A stretch of DNA of 64,000 nucleotides from Gammaproteobacteria bacterium. GTDB taxonomy: Bacteria; Pseudomonadota; Gammaproteobacteria; Pseudomonadales; JAUIET01. Where the stretch lies: NCBI GenBank assembly GCA_030431775.1, contig JAUIHW010000011.1:1-64000 (forward strand), read 5' to 3'. The notes under the pieces were generated by a model. The model did not search any database. It saw nothing but the letters and a program-made list of their open reading frames with translations, and was not told where the DNA came from. The translations under genes were made by a program, and so were the position numbers. Of this stretch, positions 1-8,708 are shown piece after piece; positions within the stretch are counted from its first letter, which is position 1, and the number at the start of each line of letters is the position of its first letter.

Positions 1-438
1 TAACACCGTGAACTCATTGCCGCTGTGCGTGTGCTGGAACACACTGCGGCCTTTGCCTACCCGCAACAACTTCACGATAAATCCTTCTTCATTGGCTGCG
101 GGCAGGTCGAAGAAACTCACCCCGGGCGCCAAACGCTGCCAGTTCAAGCCGGCAAGTCCACTGGGTAGCAATTGCCGCAGGCCACCCAGCTTGCTAGACG
201 GATTGGCTACGGGCGGTGTTGCATCGAGCTGGGCCAGTGTTTTGTCCAGCAGATCATCGCTGACTGCCTCAGACTCACAATACTGCAACATGGCTGCGCC
301 GAGCACATTCATGTTCTGCACCTGTTGAGCACAGCAATGGCATTGCTCCAGGTGAGTGCGAACGCACAGGGCAGGGCCAACGGCCAGGCCGCCTGATGAA
401 TATTCCAGTAAGAGATCTTCACCGGGGTGATGATTCAT
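1..438 (-). CDS. chrR: ChrR-type anti-sigma factor (partial, C-terminus outside window)
   Basis: The gene starts at 438 and runs leftwards off the window, so about 146 N-terminal residues are visible. The N-terminal part has His3/His4 and a CxxC-type zinc site, H29-x3-C33-x2-C36, as in the anti-sigma domain of ChrR. It is followed near the window edge by HTHSGNE, the first half of a cupin motif, which matches the second domain of ChrR. Proteins of this family hold the ECF factor RpoE inactive in the cytoplasm and release it on singlet oxygen or related stress. Its ATG overlaps the stop codon of the sigma gene (ATGA), so the two are probably translationally coupled. The recognition of the family is firm; the actual inducing signal here is inferred. 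Confidence 0.85.
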   Translation of the reverse strand, partial: MNHHPGEDLLLEYSSGGLAVGPALCVRTHLEQCHCCAQQVQNMNVLGAAMLQYCESEAVSDDLLDKTLAQLDATPPVANPSSKLGGLRQLLPSGLAGLNWQRLAPGVSFFDLPAANEEGFIVKLLRVGKGRSVFQHTHSGNEFTVL

Positions 439-1007
439 AAATCTTTCTCCTGCAATAACAGCTTCATGCGCGCAAGCGCCAGACGAGTTCGCGATTTGAC
501 CGTGCCGAGAGGGATGTCAAATTCCTCGGCAATTTCCCGCTGGGATTTACCTTCCAAGTACATTTTCTTCAGCACCAGTGCCTGTTCCGGGTTGATCGAT
601 TCCAGGCCCTCGCGAATATTGTCAGCCACCTGCCGTTGGTTGAACTGAACCAGTGGGCCCGGTGTTGGCGATTCGTGCCAGATGTCATCGGAATCCACGC
701 AGGCGTCATGGTGCTTGTTTCGACGCTGCAAATCGATTCGCACATTTCTGGCAATCGTGAACACCCAGGCGTCTACGTTGGCCTTACTCTGGTCGTAAAG
801 CGACGCCTTTTTCCAGACTTTCAACATAGTTTCCTGCACGATGTCCTCAGCCAGTGAGCCAGAACCGGCCACCCCGGGAGACTTCAATGCAAACGCCTTT
901 ATGCGGCCTGCATAGCGCTGGAACAGCTGCCGGAAGGCTTCGCGGTCCTGATTTTCTGCAACAGCGCTTAGCCAGTTAACGGCCTCTTGAGTATCGGTCA
1001 CATCCAT
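435..1007 (-). CDS. rpoE: ECF sigma factor, RpoE (ChrR-partner) type
   Basis: This 190-residue protein has the two domains of an ECF sigma factor. Sigma-2 carries the DIVQETMLKVWKKA helix and the AWVFTIARNVRID region; sigma-4 carries YLEGKSQREIAEE and GTVKSRTRLALARM, the -35 recognition helix-turn-helix. The ATG at 1007 is chosen because a GGAAAGAGA ribosome site sits just before it. An upstream in-frame GTG at 1058 is unlikely, since it overlaps the predicted -35 element of the gene's own promoter. The downstream chrR overlap makes this the ChrR-partner group, which in Rhodobacter controls the singlet-oxygen response. Divergent lipid-modifying genes and a distant photolyase gene carry the same promoter pattern, which supports that role here. 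Confidence 0.92.
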   Translation of the reverse strand: MDVTDTQEAVNWLSAVAENQDREAFRQLFQRYAGRIKAFALKSPGVAGSGSLAEDIVQETMLKVWKKASLYDQSKANVDAWVFTIARNVRIDLQRRNKHHDACVDSDDIWHESPTPGPLVQFNQRQVADNIREGLESINPEQALVLKKMYLEGKSQREIAEEFDIPLGTVKSRTRLALARMKLLLQEKDL

Positions 1008-1030
1008 TCTCTTTCCACATTTGAACCACA

Positions 1031-1057
1031 CTACGGGTGGTGTGTGTTTTTGGATCA
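1031..1057 (-). promoter_or_regulatory. RpoE-type ECF promoter of rpoE-chrR
   Basis: On the minus strand TGATCC (1057-1052) is followed after 16 bases by CGTAG (1035-1031). This matches the TGATC / CGTA pattern known for ChrR-partner sigma factors and would give autoregulation. The start of the rpoE coding region lies about 25 bases downstream. Confidence 0.7.
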
Positions 1058-1092
1058 CTTGCCTCTGGCGTAAGGTGCAAAACTATGCGCAG

Positions 1093-1119
1093 TGATCCTT
1101 TTAAGGTGGGCTGCCGTAA
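1093..1119 (+). promoter_or_regulatory. RpoE-type ECF promoter of the FAD oxidoreductase operon
   Basis: TGATCC (1093-1098) is followed after exactly 16 bases by CGTAA (1115-1119), the same element and spacing as the divergent rpoE promoter 36 bases away. It lies 54 bases before the ATG at 1173. Confidence 0.72.
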
Positions 1120-1172
1120 ATAGTACACAAACCAACTCAAATTTTCTTCAAATTCCCTATGAAATCAAGCAT

Positions 1173-2429
1173 ATGCGTATAGCCGTTATTGGGTCGGGTA
1201 TCTCCGGGCTGGTTGTCGCGAACAAGCTAAGCCGCTCGCATGCGGTAACTGTTTTCGAGGCTGAGGATCGTCTGGGCGGCCACACAGCCACGCAGGATGT
1301 GCATTTGGATGGCCGCAATTATCAAATTGACACCGGCTTTATTGTGTACAACGACCACACATACCCGGAGTTCATCAGGCTGCTGGGCGAGCTCGGTGTG
1401 ACCACTCAGCAGACCACAATGGGCTTCAGCGTGAGCTGTGAGACGACTGGTCTCGAATACAGCGGGGCCGGCCTCAACAGTCTGTTTGCCCAGCGACGCA
1501 ATTTGATATCCCCTTATTTTTTCAGACTGGTGCGAGATATTGTGCGCTTTAACCGCGAGGCTGTGGCCGACTTCGATTCGGACCGCCTGGCAAACAATCA
1601 AACCTTGCAGGCCTATCTGCACGCTGGGAACTATAGCCCAGGTTTTATTGACCATTACCTTGCGCCCATGGCATCAGCAATCTGGTCCTCAAGTACCCAA
1701 GCGGTGCTGCAATTTCCCGTTGTGTTCTTTGTGCGCTTTTTTAAGAACCACGGCCTGCTGCAACTGCGGAACCGTCCTCAGTGGCACACCATTGTCGGCG
1801 GTTCGCGGGAGTATATTGCGCCACTCAGCAAGAATTTTGCCAATCAGGTGCGATTGTCTTGCCCGGTTGAGGCCGTCCTGAGAACCGCTGATGAGGTATG
1901 CGTATTCAGCCCGCGATATGGGGAGGAGCGCTTTGACCAGGTAGTGTTCGCTACTCATTCAGACCAGGCGCTGAATCTTCTTCGCGACCCAAGCCAGTTG
2001 GAGCAGGAAATACTTGCAGCGATACCCTACGTCAGTAATTCCGTTGTGCTGCACACCGATGACAGCCTGCTGCCCGAGCTTCGTTCCACCTGGTCAAGCT
2101 GGAACTATCGATTGACGGGCGACAGTGAAAAACCGATACTCACTTACAACATGAACATTTTGCAGCGGATTGAGTCGCCCCATACTTTTTGCGTTACTCT
2201 GAATCATGATGACGCGATTGCTGCGGACAAAATCCTGGCACGTTTTAATTATTCTCATCCTGAATTCAGCGCGCCCGGTATTCGGGCGCAACAACGTTGG
2301 CATGAGATTAACGGAGTAAATAGAACCTGGTTCTGTGGTGCCTATTGGCGAAACGGCTTTCACGAAGACGGTGTTGTCAGCGCGCTCAAAGTGGTTGATG
2401 GCATGACCGGCGGAGTGGGAGTTGTATGA
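1173..2429 (+). CDS. NAD(P)/FAD-dependent oxidoreductase (amine-oxidase-like)
   Basis: The protein (418 residues) begins with a textbook FAD-binding Rossmann motif, MRIAVIGSGISGLVVA, followed by the FEAEDRLGGHT segment of the amine oxidase / protoporphyrinogen oxidase fold, and ends with WFCGAYWRNGFHEDGVVSA, the usual C-terminal FAD contact. The start at 1173 puts the dinucleotide-binding motif at the N-terminus; the frame is open further upstream but that part overlaps the predicted ECF promoter. In many proteobacteria this oxidoreductase is encoded in a row with a DUF1365 protein and a cyclopropane fatty acid synthase, and the set is controlled by RpoE/ChrR. The three probably cooperate in remodelling membrane or furan-type fatty acids under singlet-oxygen stress. 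The exact reaction is not known from sequence. The stop overlaps the next start (ATGA). Confidence 0.88.
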   Translation: MRIAVIGSGISGLVVANKLSRSHAVTVFEAEDRLGGHTATQDVHLDGRNYQIDTGFIVYNDHTYPEFIRLLGELGVTTQQTTMGFSVSCETTGLEYSGAGLNSLFAQRRNLISPYFFRLVRDIVRFNREAVADFDSDRLANNQTLQAYLHAGNYSPGFIDHYLAPMASAIWSSSTQAVLQFPVVFFVRFFKNHGLLQLRNRPQWHTIVGGSREYIAPLSKNFANQVRLSCPVEAVLRTADEVCVFSPRYGEERFDQVVFATHSDQALNLLRDPSQLEQEILAAIPYVSNSVVLHTDDSLLPELRSTWSSWNYRLTGDSEKPILTYNMNILQRIESPHTFCVTLNHDDAIAADKILARFNYSHPEFSAPGIRAQQRWHEINGVNRTWFCGAYWRNGFHEDGVVSALKVVDGMTGGVGVV

Positions 2430-3178
2430 GGACCGGGATATTCACCGGTCAGTTACGGCACCGGCGTTTTCGTACCCGCAAGCATCAGTTCAGTTACTCA
2501 GTATTCATGGTGTTGGTAGACCTGGACGCTGTGCAATCGCTGTTTCCTAAAGCCAGCTTTTTCTGGGGCCAGCGCGCGCTGAGTCTGGTGCGATTTCAGC
2601 GCGGCGATTATCTGCCGGGTGTGCCAGACCTTGGTGACGAGGTGCGACAAACCGTACAACGCAAGCTGGGCAGCCAGCCGGCGGGACGTATCCTGTTGCT
2701 AACCAACCCTCGAATTGCTGGCTATCTTATCAACCCTATTTCCATTTTTTATTGTTTTAATTCGGATCAGCAAAGCCTGCATTCCATAGTGCTGGAGGTC
2801 ACTAATACGCCATGGGGAGAGCGCCAGCGCTACGTGCTGGCCTGTGATCCTGAACGCAGCAAGCAGCGTATTACTTTCAACAAGGCCATGCACGTTTCAC
2901 CTTTTATGCCGATGGATATGCAGTACGACCTGCGCGTCAGTACGCCAGCCCAACTCATTGCGGTGCATCTGAGAAATATGGAGCACGAGCAACTTGCGTT
3001 TGATGCCACCCTCAGACTGCGCTTTGAAGGTTCTGGCAGGCGGGCGAAAACAGCGGTACTGCTGCGCTACCCGTTAATGACCCTGAAAGTGTGGGCAGCC
3101 ATTCATTGGCAGGCCGTGCGACTGTTCTTGAAAAAAATTCCGGTAGTCCCGCATCCTGATAAGCGGGCTGCCAATTGA
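2426..3178 (+). CDS. DUF1365 family protein
   Basis: This is a 250-residue protein with the conserved DUF1365 features GQLRHRRFRTRKHQFSYSVFM near the N-terminus, the NPRIAGYLINPISIFYCF segment in the middle, and KAMHVSPFMPMDMQYDL. The function of the family is not established, but the gene is nearly always found between an FAD oxidoreductase and a cyclopropane fatty acid synthase, exactly as here, so it is thought to take part in the same fatty-acid modification. It overlaps the upstream gene by four bases and is 29 bases before the next, so all three are probably one transcript from the ECF promoter at 1093. No signal peptide is seen. Confidence 0.9.
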   Translation: MRTGIFTGQLRHRRFRTRKHQFSYSVFMVLVDLDAVQSLFPKASFFWGQRALSLVRFQRGDYLPGVPDLGDEVRQTVQRKLGSQPAGRILLLTNPRIAGYLINPISIFYCFNSDQQSLHSIVLEVTNTPWGERQRYVLACDPERSKQRITFNKAMHVSPFMPMDMQYDLRVSTPAQLIAVHLRNMEHEQLAFDATLRLRFEGSGRRAKTAVLLRYPLMTLKVWAAIHWQAVRLFLKKIPVVPHPDKRAAN

Positions 3179-3207
3179 AGAGCGATTGATAATCAACAGG
3201 AAATGCA

Positions 3208-4479
3208 ATGAACGACTACTCTATTGCCCAGGTGTCTCCCAAGCCTGCGTTTGCGGTTCAACCTAAATCCAGTTTGGCGAAGCGTCTGGTGTACAGACTT
3301 CTGGGCAAGCTACAGTTGGGTGGAATAAGCCTGTTAGAGGAAGGTAGCAGAACGGTGTTTGGAGAGGCCGGGTGTCCGGAGCTCGATGGCACCATCATTA
3401 TTAATGATCCGCGTGCTTATGGGCATATTGTCCGCAATGGAGTGCTGGGCGCGGGAGAGGCCTACATTCTCGGTTGGTGGTCAAGTCCTGATCTGGTATC
3501 CGTGATTCGGGTTTTTTCAGCCAATATGCAAACCATGCAGGCCATGGACAAGCGCGGGCGAGTACGCAAGCTGCTCAAAGACGCTGTGCAGTCAGTGCTT
3601 TCCAAAAATACTCTGATAGGTTCGAAAAAGAATATTGTCGCTCATTACGATCTGAGCAATGAGTTCTTTGCGAGTTTTCTTGATTCGTCAATGATGTACT
3701 CATCGGCCATTTTCCCAAAACCTGATTCGACCCTTGAGGAAGCGGCGGAATACAAACTCAAGCATATCTGCGACCGTCTTCAGCTGACTGCCGACGATCA
3801 TCTGTTGGAAATCGGCACGGGCTGGGGTGGCTTGGCCTGCTACGCGGCACTTAACTGCGGATGTCGGATAACGACAACTACGATTTCCAACGAGCAGTTT
3901 GCCTACGCCCGGTCCCGTGTCCAGGAACTGGGGCTTGAGGACCGGGTAACCCTGCTGGATTGGGATTACCGTAACCTGACGGGTCAGTACGATAAGCTGG
4001 TATCGGTGGAAATGATCGAGGCGGTAGGCCATGAATACTATACTGAATATTTCTCGACTTGCAGTCGCTTGCTGAAGCCGAATGGGTTGATGTTATTGCA
4101 GGCAATTACCATTGCGGATCAGCGCTACCAGCACGCAAAGAACTCCATCGATTTTATTAAGAAATATATTTTCCCGGGCGGCTGTTTGCCATCCAACTCG
4201 GTGATAGCGGCGCAGTTTGCAACGTCGACCGATATGCAGGTGATTGGGGTTGAGGACATTGGTCAGCACTACGCTGATACGCTGGCACACTGGCGACAAC
4301 GTTTTCTGGCAGCGGCCGACCGGCTCGATCAGTTCGGCTTTGATGAGCGCTTCAAACGCATGTGGGAATATTATTTGTGTTACTGCGAAGGCGGCTTCCG
4401 CGAGCGTATTATCAGCACCGTGCAGGTACTGGCGGCAAAGCCGCAGAACCGCACGATTCCGGAAGTCACCCGGGTATAA
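3208..4479 (+). CDS. cfa: Cyclopropane-fatty-acyl-phospholipid synthase family methyltransferase
   Basis: The protein (423 residues) is an SAM-dependent methyltransferase of the CFA synthase family. It has the N-terminal lipid-binding domain of this family, then KNIVAHYDLSNEFFASFLD and MMYSSAIF, the SAM motif LLEIGTGWGGLACYAA, the ITTTTISNEQ segment, VSVEMIEAVGHEYY with the catalytic-site Glu, and FIKKYIFPGGCLPS. The family adds a methylene group from SAM across double bonds of membrane phospholipid acyl chains, or makes methyl-branched or furan fatty acids. A ribosome site (CAGGAAATG) lies before the ATG. In ChrR/RpoE regulons the homologue is named cfaA and protects the membrane from singlet oxygen. 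Which of the known products this enzyme makes cannot be told from sequence. Confidence 0.93.
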   Translation: MNDYSIAQVSPKPAFAVQPKSSLAKRLVYRLLGKLQLGGISLLEEGSRTVFGEAGCPELDGTIIINDPRAYGHIVRNGVLGAGEAYILGWWSSPDLVSVIRVFSANMQTMQAMDKRGRVRKLLKDAVQSVLSKNTLIGSKKNIVAHYDLSNEFFASFLDSSMMYSSAIFPKPDSTLEEAAEYKLKHICDRLQLTADDHLLEIGTGWGGLACYAALNCGCRITTTTISNEQFAYARSRVQELGLEDRVTLLDWDYRNLTGQYDKLVSVEMIEAVGHEYYTEYFSTCSRLLKPNGLMLLQAITIADQRYQHAKNSIDFIKKYIFPGGCLPSNSVIAAQFATSTDMQVIGVEDIGQHYADTLAHWRQRFLAAADRLDQFGFDERFKRMWEYYLCYCEGGFRERIISTVQVLAAKPQNRTIPEVTRV

Positions 4480-4483
4480 AGCC

Positions 4484-5215
4484 GTGCGAATTTGCCTGGT
4501 TGCTTGTTTGCTGGTTGCCGCGGCTCTGCCAGGGCTGTGCTACGGAGCAACCTTCCCTGATCAGCCTTTTGTGGTGGGCACGGCTTATAAACCGGGTGAA
4601 GACACGGTTGCCTATATCGAGAAGCATTTTGCAGCCGACAATGGCTTGGTCGAAGTTCGCTACTTCAATGCCATTGGAGAATCAATTGCGAATAAGCAGC
4701 TGGATTTTTCGCAGAGCGAATTTGCGCCCAATATGAAGGTGGATGACTATCGGCTCGAGCGAAACATCGTTGTTCGGCATGCCAGCGACAGTCACGATGC
4801 CGATCGCTGCGAGGTGCTGATCACAGACGTCGCGAAAGGGCACGCTGCTGAGCGCTATGCAGCGAAACAGCACAGCGTGATGGACGCCGGTTTTCACTAT
4901 TACATTCAGCATCATTGGGACAGCATTATTGACAGCAGAAACAAGCAGTTTCGTATTCTGTTGCCGGCGAAGAAGATGGCACTGAAGATGCAAGTGGAAC
5001 CGCGCGACTGTGAACAAGCTGGGGCGTCTGACCATATGCAGTGCTTTCGGATATCGCCTCGCAGTTGGCTGCTGGCCCGACTGGTCAAACCGATTGACCT
5101 GAAATACGCAAGAGACGGTAAACGCCTGCTGCGGTTTCAGGGGCTTGGGCAGTTGCCGGATGAACACGGCAAGGGCCTGGTAGTGGACCTGCGCTATGAA
5201 TACCCGCCGCAGTGA
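4484..5215 (+). CDS. Exported protein of unknown function in the RpoE operon
   Basis: I do not recognise a family. A GTG at 4484, four bases after the cfa stop, gives a 243-residue protein with a classic signal peptide (RICLVACLLVAAALPGLCYG) and a mature chain of about 220 residues rich in charged and aromatic residues. The frame is open further upstream but only inside cfa, so the signal peptide decides the start. The mature protein has a regular, soluble beta-rich look, with two cysteines in the last third (DC...MQC), suggesting a periplasmic protein with a disulphide. Its place at the end of the FAD oxidoreductase-DUF1365-cfa row suggests the same stress regulon. It does not resemble the DUF3833 or chalcone-isomerase-like proteins that often occupy this slot. 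Confidence 0.75.
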   Translation: MRICLVACLLVAAALPGLCYGATFPDQPFVVGTAYKPGEDTVAYIEKHFAADNGLVEVRYFNAIGESIANKQLDFSQSEFAPNMKVDDYRLERNIVVRHASDSHDADRCEVLITDVAKGHAAERYAAKQHSVMDAGFHYYIQHHWDSIIDSRNKQFRILLPAKKMALKMQVEPRDCEQAGASDHMQCFRISPRSWLLARLVKPIDLKYARDGKRLLRFQGLGQLPDEHGKGLVVDLRYEYPPQ

Positions 5216-5221
5216 TCAGTT

Positions 5222-5239
5222 ATTCCTAAGAATAGGAAT
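5222..5239. repeat. Inverted repeat after the RpoE operon
   Basis: ATTCCTA (5222-5228) is matched by TAGGAAT (5233-5239) around a four-base loop. It lies between the exported-protein stop and rimB. It lacks a T-run, so it may be a weak terminator or an operator; which one is not clear. Confidence 0.35.
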
Positions 5240-5277
5240 GTGCGCTATTCTCGCGACCTTGTGTTCAAGGGTGCGCG

Positions 5278-5703
5278 ATGATGCAGGAGTTAGGCTGGCG
5301 AGAATGGGTGGCACTGCCCGATCTTGGCATTGACCGTATCAAGGCGAAGGTAGATACCGGCGCCAGGTCCTCTTGTCTGCATGCTTTTCGTATCGAACAG
5401 ACCTCCAGGCAGGGGCAGCCTTGGGTTGATATCTGGGTGCACCCTGAGCAGTTTTCAGAGCGCGTTCACCAGTGTTCTGCGCCGCTGGTAGACCAGCGAA
5501 ACGTGACTGACTCGGGTGGGCATAGCGAGCAGCGCTTTGTTATCGCAACCACCCTGCAAATTGGCACTACTCGGCATCAGGTTGAAATGACCCTGACCAA
5601 TCGCGATACAATGCGCTTTCGCATGCTGGTTGGCCGCACCGCGCTTCGTGGCCACTATCTGGTCAACTCTGGCGCTTCTTACCTCTCTGGAGGTCCACAA
5701 TGA
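5278..5703 (+). CDS. rimB: RimB-like retropepsin-fold protease (Zn_protease/DUF615-neighbour family)
   Basis: This 141-residue protein belongs to the family annotated as ATP-dependent zinc protease (PF05618) and now known in Pseudomonas as RimB. It shows the retropepsin-like aspartic motif [13 protein letters not shown] (Asp26) and a second half ending [16 protein letters not shown]. In the known system RimK adds glutamate residues to the C-terminus of ribosomal protein S6 and RimB trims them. The stop overlaps the rimK start by four bases, which fits co-expression. The ATG at 5278 and the one at 5281 are equally possible; AAGGGTG lies upstream. A third gene of the operon encodes a carboxypeptidase-like aspartoacylase relative. 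Confidence 0.88.
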   Translation: MMQELGWREWVALPDLGIDRIKAKVDTGARSSCLHAFRIEQTSRQGQPWVDIWVHPEQFSERVHQCSAPLVDQRNVTDSGGHSEQRFVIATTLQIGTTRHQVEMTLTNRDTMRFRMLVGRTALRGHYLVNSGASYLSGGPQ

Positions 5704-6605
5704 ACATAGCTATCCTGTCGCGTAACCCAAATCTGTACTCTACCCGGCGCTTGAAAGAGGCCGCCGAAGCGCGTGGGCACAGTATTAAAATCATCGATGT
5801 GCTTAAGTGCTATATGAACATCAATATGCAAAGCCCAAGCATCCATAGTAAAGGGGAGGACCTTCCAGGTTTTGATGCAGTGATTCCTCGCATTGGTGCG
5901 TCTGTGACTTTCTATGGCACGGCGGTGTTGCGTCAGTTTGAGATGATGGGCACTTACCCGCTTAATGAGTCAGTGGCGATCAGCCGCTCGCGTGACAAAT
6001 TGCGCTCCATGCAATTATTGTCCAGAAAAGGCATTGGTCTGCCGGTTACCGGCTTTGCCAGCAAGCCCAGTGATATTCCAGATCTGATTGATATGGTGGG
6101 AGGGCCCCCACTGGTGATTAAAATTCTGGAAGGCACACAGGGCATCGGTGTGGTGCTGGCGGAAACCCGCAAGGCCGCGCAATCGGTGATTGAGGCATTC
6201 ATGGGGGTACGCTCGAATATTATGGTGCAGGAATACATTAAGGAGGCTGGCGGAGCGGATATTCGTTGCTTTGTGATTGGTAACAAAGTGGTTGCCGCCA
6301 TGAAACGACAGGCTCCTGCGGGTGAGTTTCGCTCAAACCTGCATCGCGGTGGCACCGCCTCGCTGGTGAAACTTCAACCTTCCGAGCGGGCGACTGCGGT
6401 GCGCGCCGCCAGAACCATGGGGCTGAATGTGGCGGGTGTCGATATTTTACGTTCCAACCATGGTCCAGTGGTTATGGAAGTGAATTCTTCTCCTGGTTTG
6501 CGCGGCATTGAAGAATACGCTCAGAAAGATGTCGCCACACTGATCATCAAATACCTGGAAGAGAACGCACAGGCACATAAAACCAGAACCAGAGGCCGCG
6601 GTTGA
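5700..6605 (+). CDS. rimK: Ribosomal protein S6--L-glutamate ligase RimK
   Basis: The 301-residue protein has full RimK length and the ATP-grasp fold. [27 protein letters not shown] opens the N-terminal domain; [15 protein letters not shown] is the ATP-grasp loop; [20 protein letters not shown] and [26 protein letters not shown] supply the nucleotide and metal ligands. RimK adds glutamates to the C-terminus of ribosomal protein S6 and can make poly-alpha-glutamate. The gene overlaps rimB before it and the aspartoacylase-like gene after it (TTGA), so the three form a tight operon that would modify and trim ribosomal S6 in the cytoplasm. Confidence 0.95.
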   Translation: MNIAILSRNPNLYSTRRLKEAAEARGHSIKIIDVLKCYMNINMQSPSIHSKGEDLPGFDAVIPRIGASVTFYGTAVLRQFEMMGTYPLNESVAISRSRDKLRSMQLLSRKGIGLPVTGFASKPSDIPDLIDMVGGPPLVIKILEGTQGIGVVLAETRKAAQSVIEAFMGVRSNIMVQEYIKEAGGADIRCFVIGNKVVAAMKRQAPAGEFRSNLHRGGTASLVKLQPSERATAVRAARTMGLNVAGVDILRSNHGPVVMEVNSSPGLRGIEEYAQKDVATLIIKYLEENAQAHKTRTRGRG

Positions 6606-7627
6606 GCCAGGAATTCCTTATAGGTGGCACCAGGGTTAAGCCGGGCAGCCGCGAATTGATCAGCATTCCAGCTGTTCGCCTGTATACCAGTACGCCGGTT
6701 GATATTGAGCTCAGCGTTTTTCACGGACGAAAGCCGGGCCCCGTGCTACTGGTTACCTCGACGTTGCACGGCGATGAACTAAACGGCGTGGAAATTTGCC
6801 GGCAGCTGATGCGCCGAAAGCGCTTGAGCAGGCTGCGGGGTACCTTGCTGGTTGTTCCGGTGGTCAACAGCCTCAGCTTTATTCAGCAGTCGCGTTATTT
6901 GCCCGATCGTCGCGACCTGAATCGTTGTTTTCCCGGTTCCGCGAATGGCTCGCTGGGTTCACGCCTGGCCCACATATTGCGGACCGAGCTGCTTGCATTG
7001 GCCACGCACGCGATAGACCTGCATACCGGGGCAATCCATCGCACCAATCTGCCGCAAATTCGTGCTGATCTGCGTAACCCCGTGAACCTGCGGATGGCCC
7101 AGGCATTCAATGCACCGGTTATTCTTGACTCAGTGCCCAGCGAAGGAACCTACAGAGCCTGCGCCAGTGAGGACCAAGTGCCTACTATTGTGTATGAAGC
7201 CGGTGAAGCGCTGCGCTTCGATCCGGCGTCAGTAAAAGCCGGCGTGCAGGGTATTCTGCGTGTGATGGAAATGCTGGACATGTTGCCGCTCAGCCGTTCT
7301 GACAAGCGCCGTACCGGCATGAAACCTGTGCAGGTGCATCGGAGTTACTGGGAACGGGCCGAATGCGACGGCATGATGGTGAGGCGTGCCAAGCTGGGCG
7401 CCACCGTGTTGGAAGGCGAGGTGATCTGCACGCTGGCCACGCCATTTGATAATGTTTCCCACGATATACGGGCGCGCAGTGATGGTTTGGTGATCGGTGC
7501 CAATCAGATCCCTTTGGTCAATGAAGGAGAGGCGCTACTGCACATTGCCGAGTTTCCTGAGCTGGAATCAGCCGAGGCCTCGGTGACCAGTTTTCAGGAT
7601 CACTATGGTGACGAAGAGCTGACTTAG
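6602..7627 (+). CDS. Succinylglutamate desuccinylase/aspartoacylase family protein
   Basis: The protein (341 residues) is a zinc-dependent amidohydrolase of the AstE/AspA superfamily. The zinc site is visible as [10 protein letters not shown] (His and Glu ligands) and AIDLHTG (third His), followed by the CEA-like catalytic region YEAGEALRF. The C-terminal third is the usual beta domain of prokaryotic members. Relatives cleave amide bonds next to acidic residues, and when encoded with rimK may process the glutamate tails. The start is a TTG overlapping the rimK stop; no better start follows closely, and MSQEF leads directly into the domain. The substrate is inferred from context only. Confidence 0.85.
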   Translation: MSQEFLIGGTRVKPGSRELISIPAVRLYTSTPVDIELSVFHGRKPGPVLLVTSTLHGDELNGVEICRQLMRRKRLSRLRGTLLVVPVVNSLSFIQQSRYLPDRRDLNRCFPGSANGSLGSRLAHILRTELLALATHAIDLHTGAIHRTNLPQIRADLRNPVNLRMAQAFNAPVILDSVPSEGTYRACASEDQVPTIVYEAGEALRFDPASVKAGVQGILRVMEMLDMLPLSRSDKRRTGMKPVQVHRSYWERAECDGMMVRRAKLGATVLEGEVICTLATPFDNVSHDIRARSDGLVIGANQIPLVNEGEALLHIAEFPELESAEASVTSFQDHYGDEELT

Positions 7628-7638
7628 AGCAGCTCGTC

Positions 7639-7974
7639 TTAAAGTTTGCGCAGCAGGTTGGACAGTTTGGGTTTTGCTTGCTTTGCGGCCCTGAACAACA
7701 AAATGACGTTGCCGATGCGTTGCACGATTTCTGCCTTGTGAGTGGCGCTGATTTCGTCGGCCATATCACGCCGGACATCACGATCGGCAACACTGATGCG
7801 AATCTTGATCAGCTCGTGGTCTTCCAGGGCGCGCTCGATTTCCGCATCAATGGCGTCGGTAATGCCGTTTCCGGCGATCATCACAATCGGCTTCAGCTTG
7901 TGCCCGACGGCTTTCAATTGTTTTCGGTAGGCGTTGTCCACGCGATTTCGGTCCATGATTCGGGAGCGCGGCAT
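7639..7974 (-). CDS. yhbY: YhbY-type CRS1/CRM ribosome-assembly RNA-binding protein
   Basis: The protein (111 residues) consists of one CRS1-YhbY (CRM) domain with the conserved GNGITDAIDAEIERALEDHELIKIRI core and the C-terminal GNVILLFRAAK strand. YhbY binds pre-50S particles and helps large-subunit assembly. As in many gammaproteobacteria it lies divergent to rlmE, another 50S assembly gene, with a 39-base gap. An internal ATG at 7956 is an alternative start; no clear ribosome site separates the two. Confidence 0.93.
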   Translation of the reverse strand: MPRSRIMDRNRVDNAYRKQLKAVGHKLKPIVMIAGNGITDAIDAEIERALEDHELIKIRISVADRDVRRDMADEISATHKAEIVQRIGNVILLFRAAKQAKPKLSNLLRKL

Positions 7975-8013
7975 TCTACAGTAAAATTGCCCGGGTAAAA
8001 GTGGAGAGAGCGC

Positions 8014-8634
8014 ATGGCGAGGTCAAAAAGCAGTGGCCGCTGGCTGAAAGAACATTTCGACGACCAGTACGTCAAGCTGGCGCAACAGCAGGGCTATCGG
8101 TCGCGGGCAAGCTTCAAGCTGCTGGAAATGAACGAAAAGTATCGCCTGCTGAAGCCCGGCATGACCGTTATTGACCTCGGAGCAGCGCCCGGTGGCTGGT
8201 CCCAGGTAGCAAGCCGGGTGCTCGGCTCAAAAGGCCATATTATCGCCTTGGACCTGTTACCAATGGACTCCCTGGAGGATGTTGACATCATTCAGGGAGA
8301 CTTTACGGAACAGGCCATTCTGGACACACTTATGCAACGCTTGGAAAACCGGCCGGTGGACCTTGTTTTGTCCGATATGGCCCCCAATATCAGTGGTATG
8401 GCGGACATTGATCAACCGCGCGCCATGTATCTGGCCGAATTGGCTCTGGACCTGGCTCAGCAGGTATTACGCCCCGGCGGTGCGATGCTGGTCAAGGTTT
8501 TCCAGGGCGAGGGATTTGATGCCTGGTTAAAAGACTGCAGGCAGGTTTTTGAATCGGTGCGTTCGGTAAAACCCAAGGCCTCACGCCCGCGTTCCAAAGA
8601 AATATACCTGTTGGCACAGGGCTTTAAAGGCTGA
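8014..8634 (+). CDS. rlmE: 23S rRNA (uridine-2'-O)-methyltransferase RlmE
   Basis: The 206-residue protein has standard RlmE (FtsJ/RrmJ) length. [15 protein letters not shown] provides the first catalytic Lys; [18 protein letters not shown] is the SAM motif; [14 protein letters not shown] carries the catalytic Asp; and [12 protein letters not shown] and [17 protein letters not shown] close the K-D-K-E set. It methylates U2552 of 23S rRNA in the 50S subunit, late in assembly. GGAGAG precedes the ATG. The gene is upstream of ftsH as in Escherichia coli, but a 170-base gap with a long inverted repeat separates them here. Confidence 0.97.
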   Translation: MARSKSSGRWLKEHFDDQYVKLAQQQGYRSRASFKLLEMNEKYRLLKPGMTVIDLGAAPGGWSQVASRVLGSKGHIIALDLLPMDSLEDVDIIQGDFTEQAILDTLMQRLENRPVDLVLSDMAPNISGMADIDQPRAMYLAELALDLAQQVLRPGGAMLVKVFQGEGFDAWLKDCRQVFESVRSVKPKASRPRSKEIYLLAQGFKG

Positions 8635-8658
8635 ATTGCCGGTATGCTGCGCCTTTAG

Positions 8659-8708
8659 TCATGGAGAGTGATCGTAATGTGTAGTACAGTTAAAAGAACT
8701 CTCCATGA
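8659..8708. repeat. 11-bp perfect inverted repeat in the rlmE-ftsH gap
   Basis: TCATGGAGAGT (8659-8669) is the exact complement of ACTCTCCATGA (8698-8708), with 28 bases between. It would form a stable hairpin in RNA or serve as a spaced operator. There is no T-run, so it is not a simple terminator. The ftsH ribosome site at about 8793 lies outside it. Confidence 0.6.
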
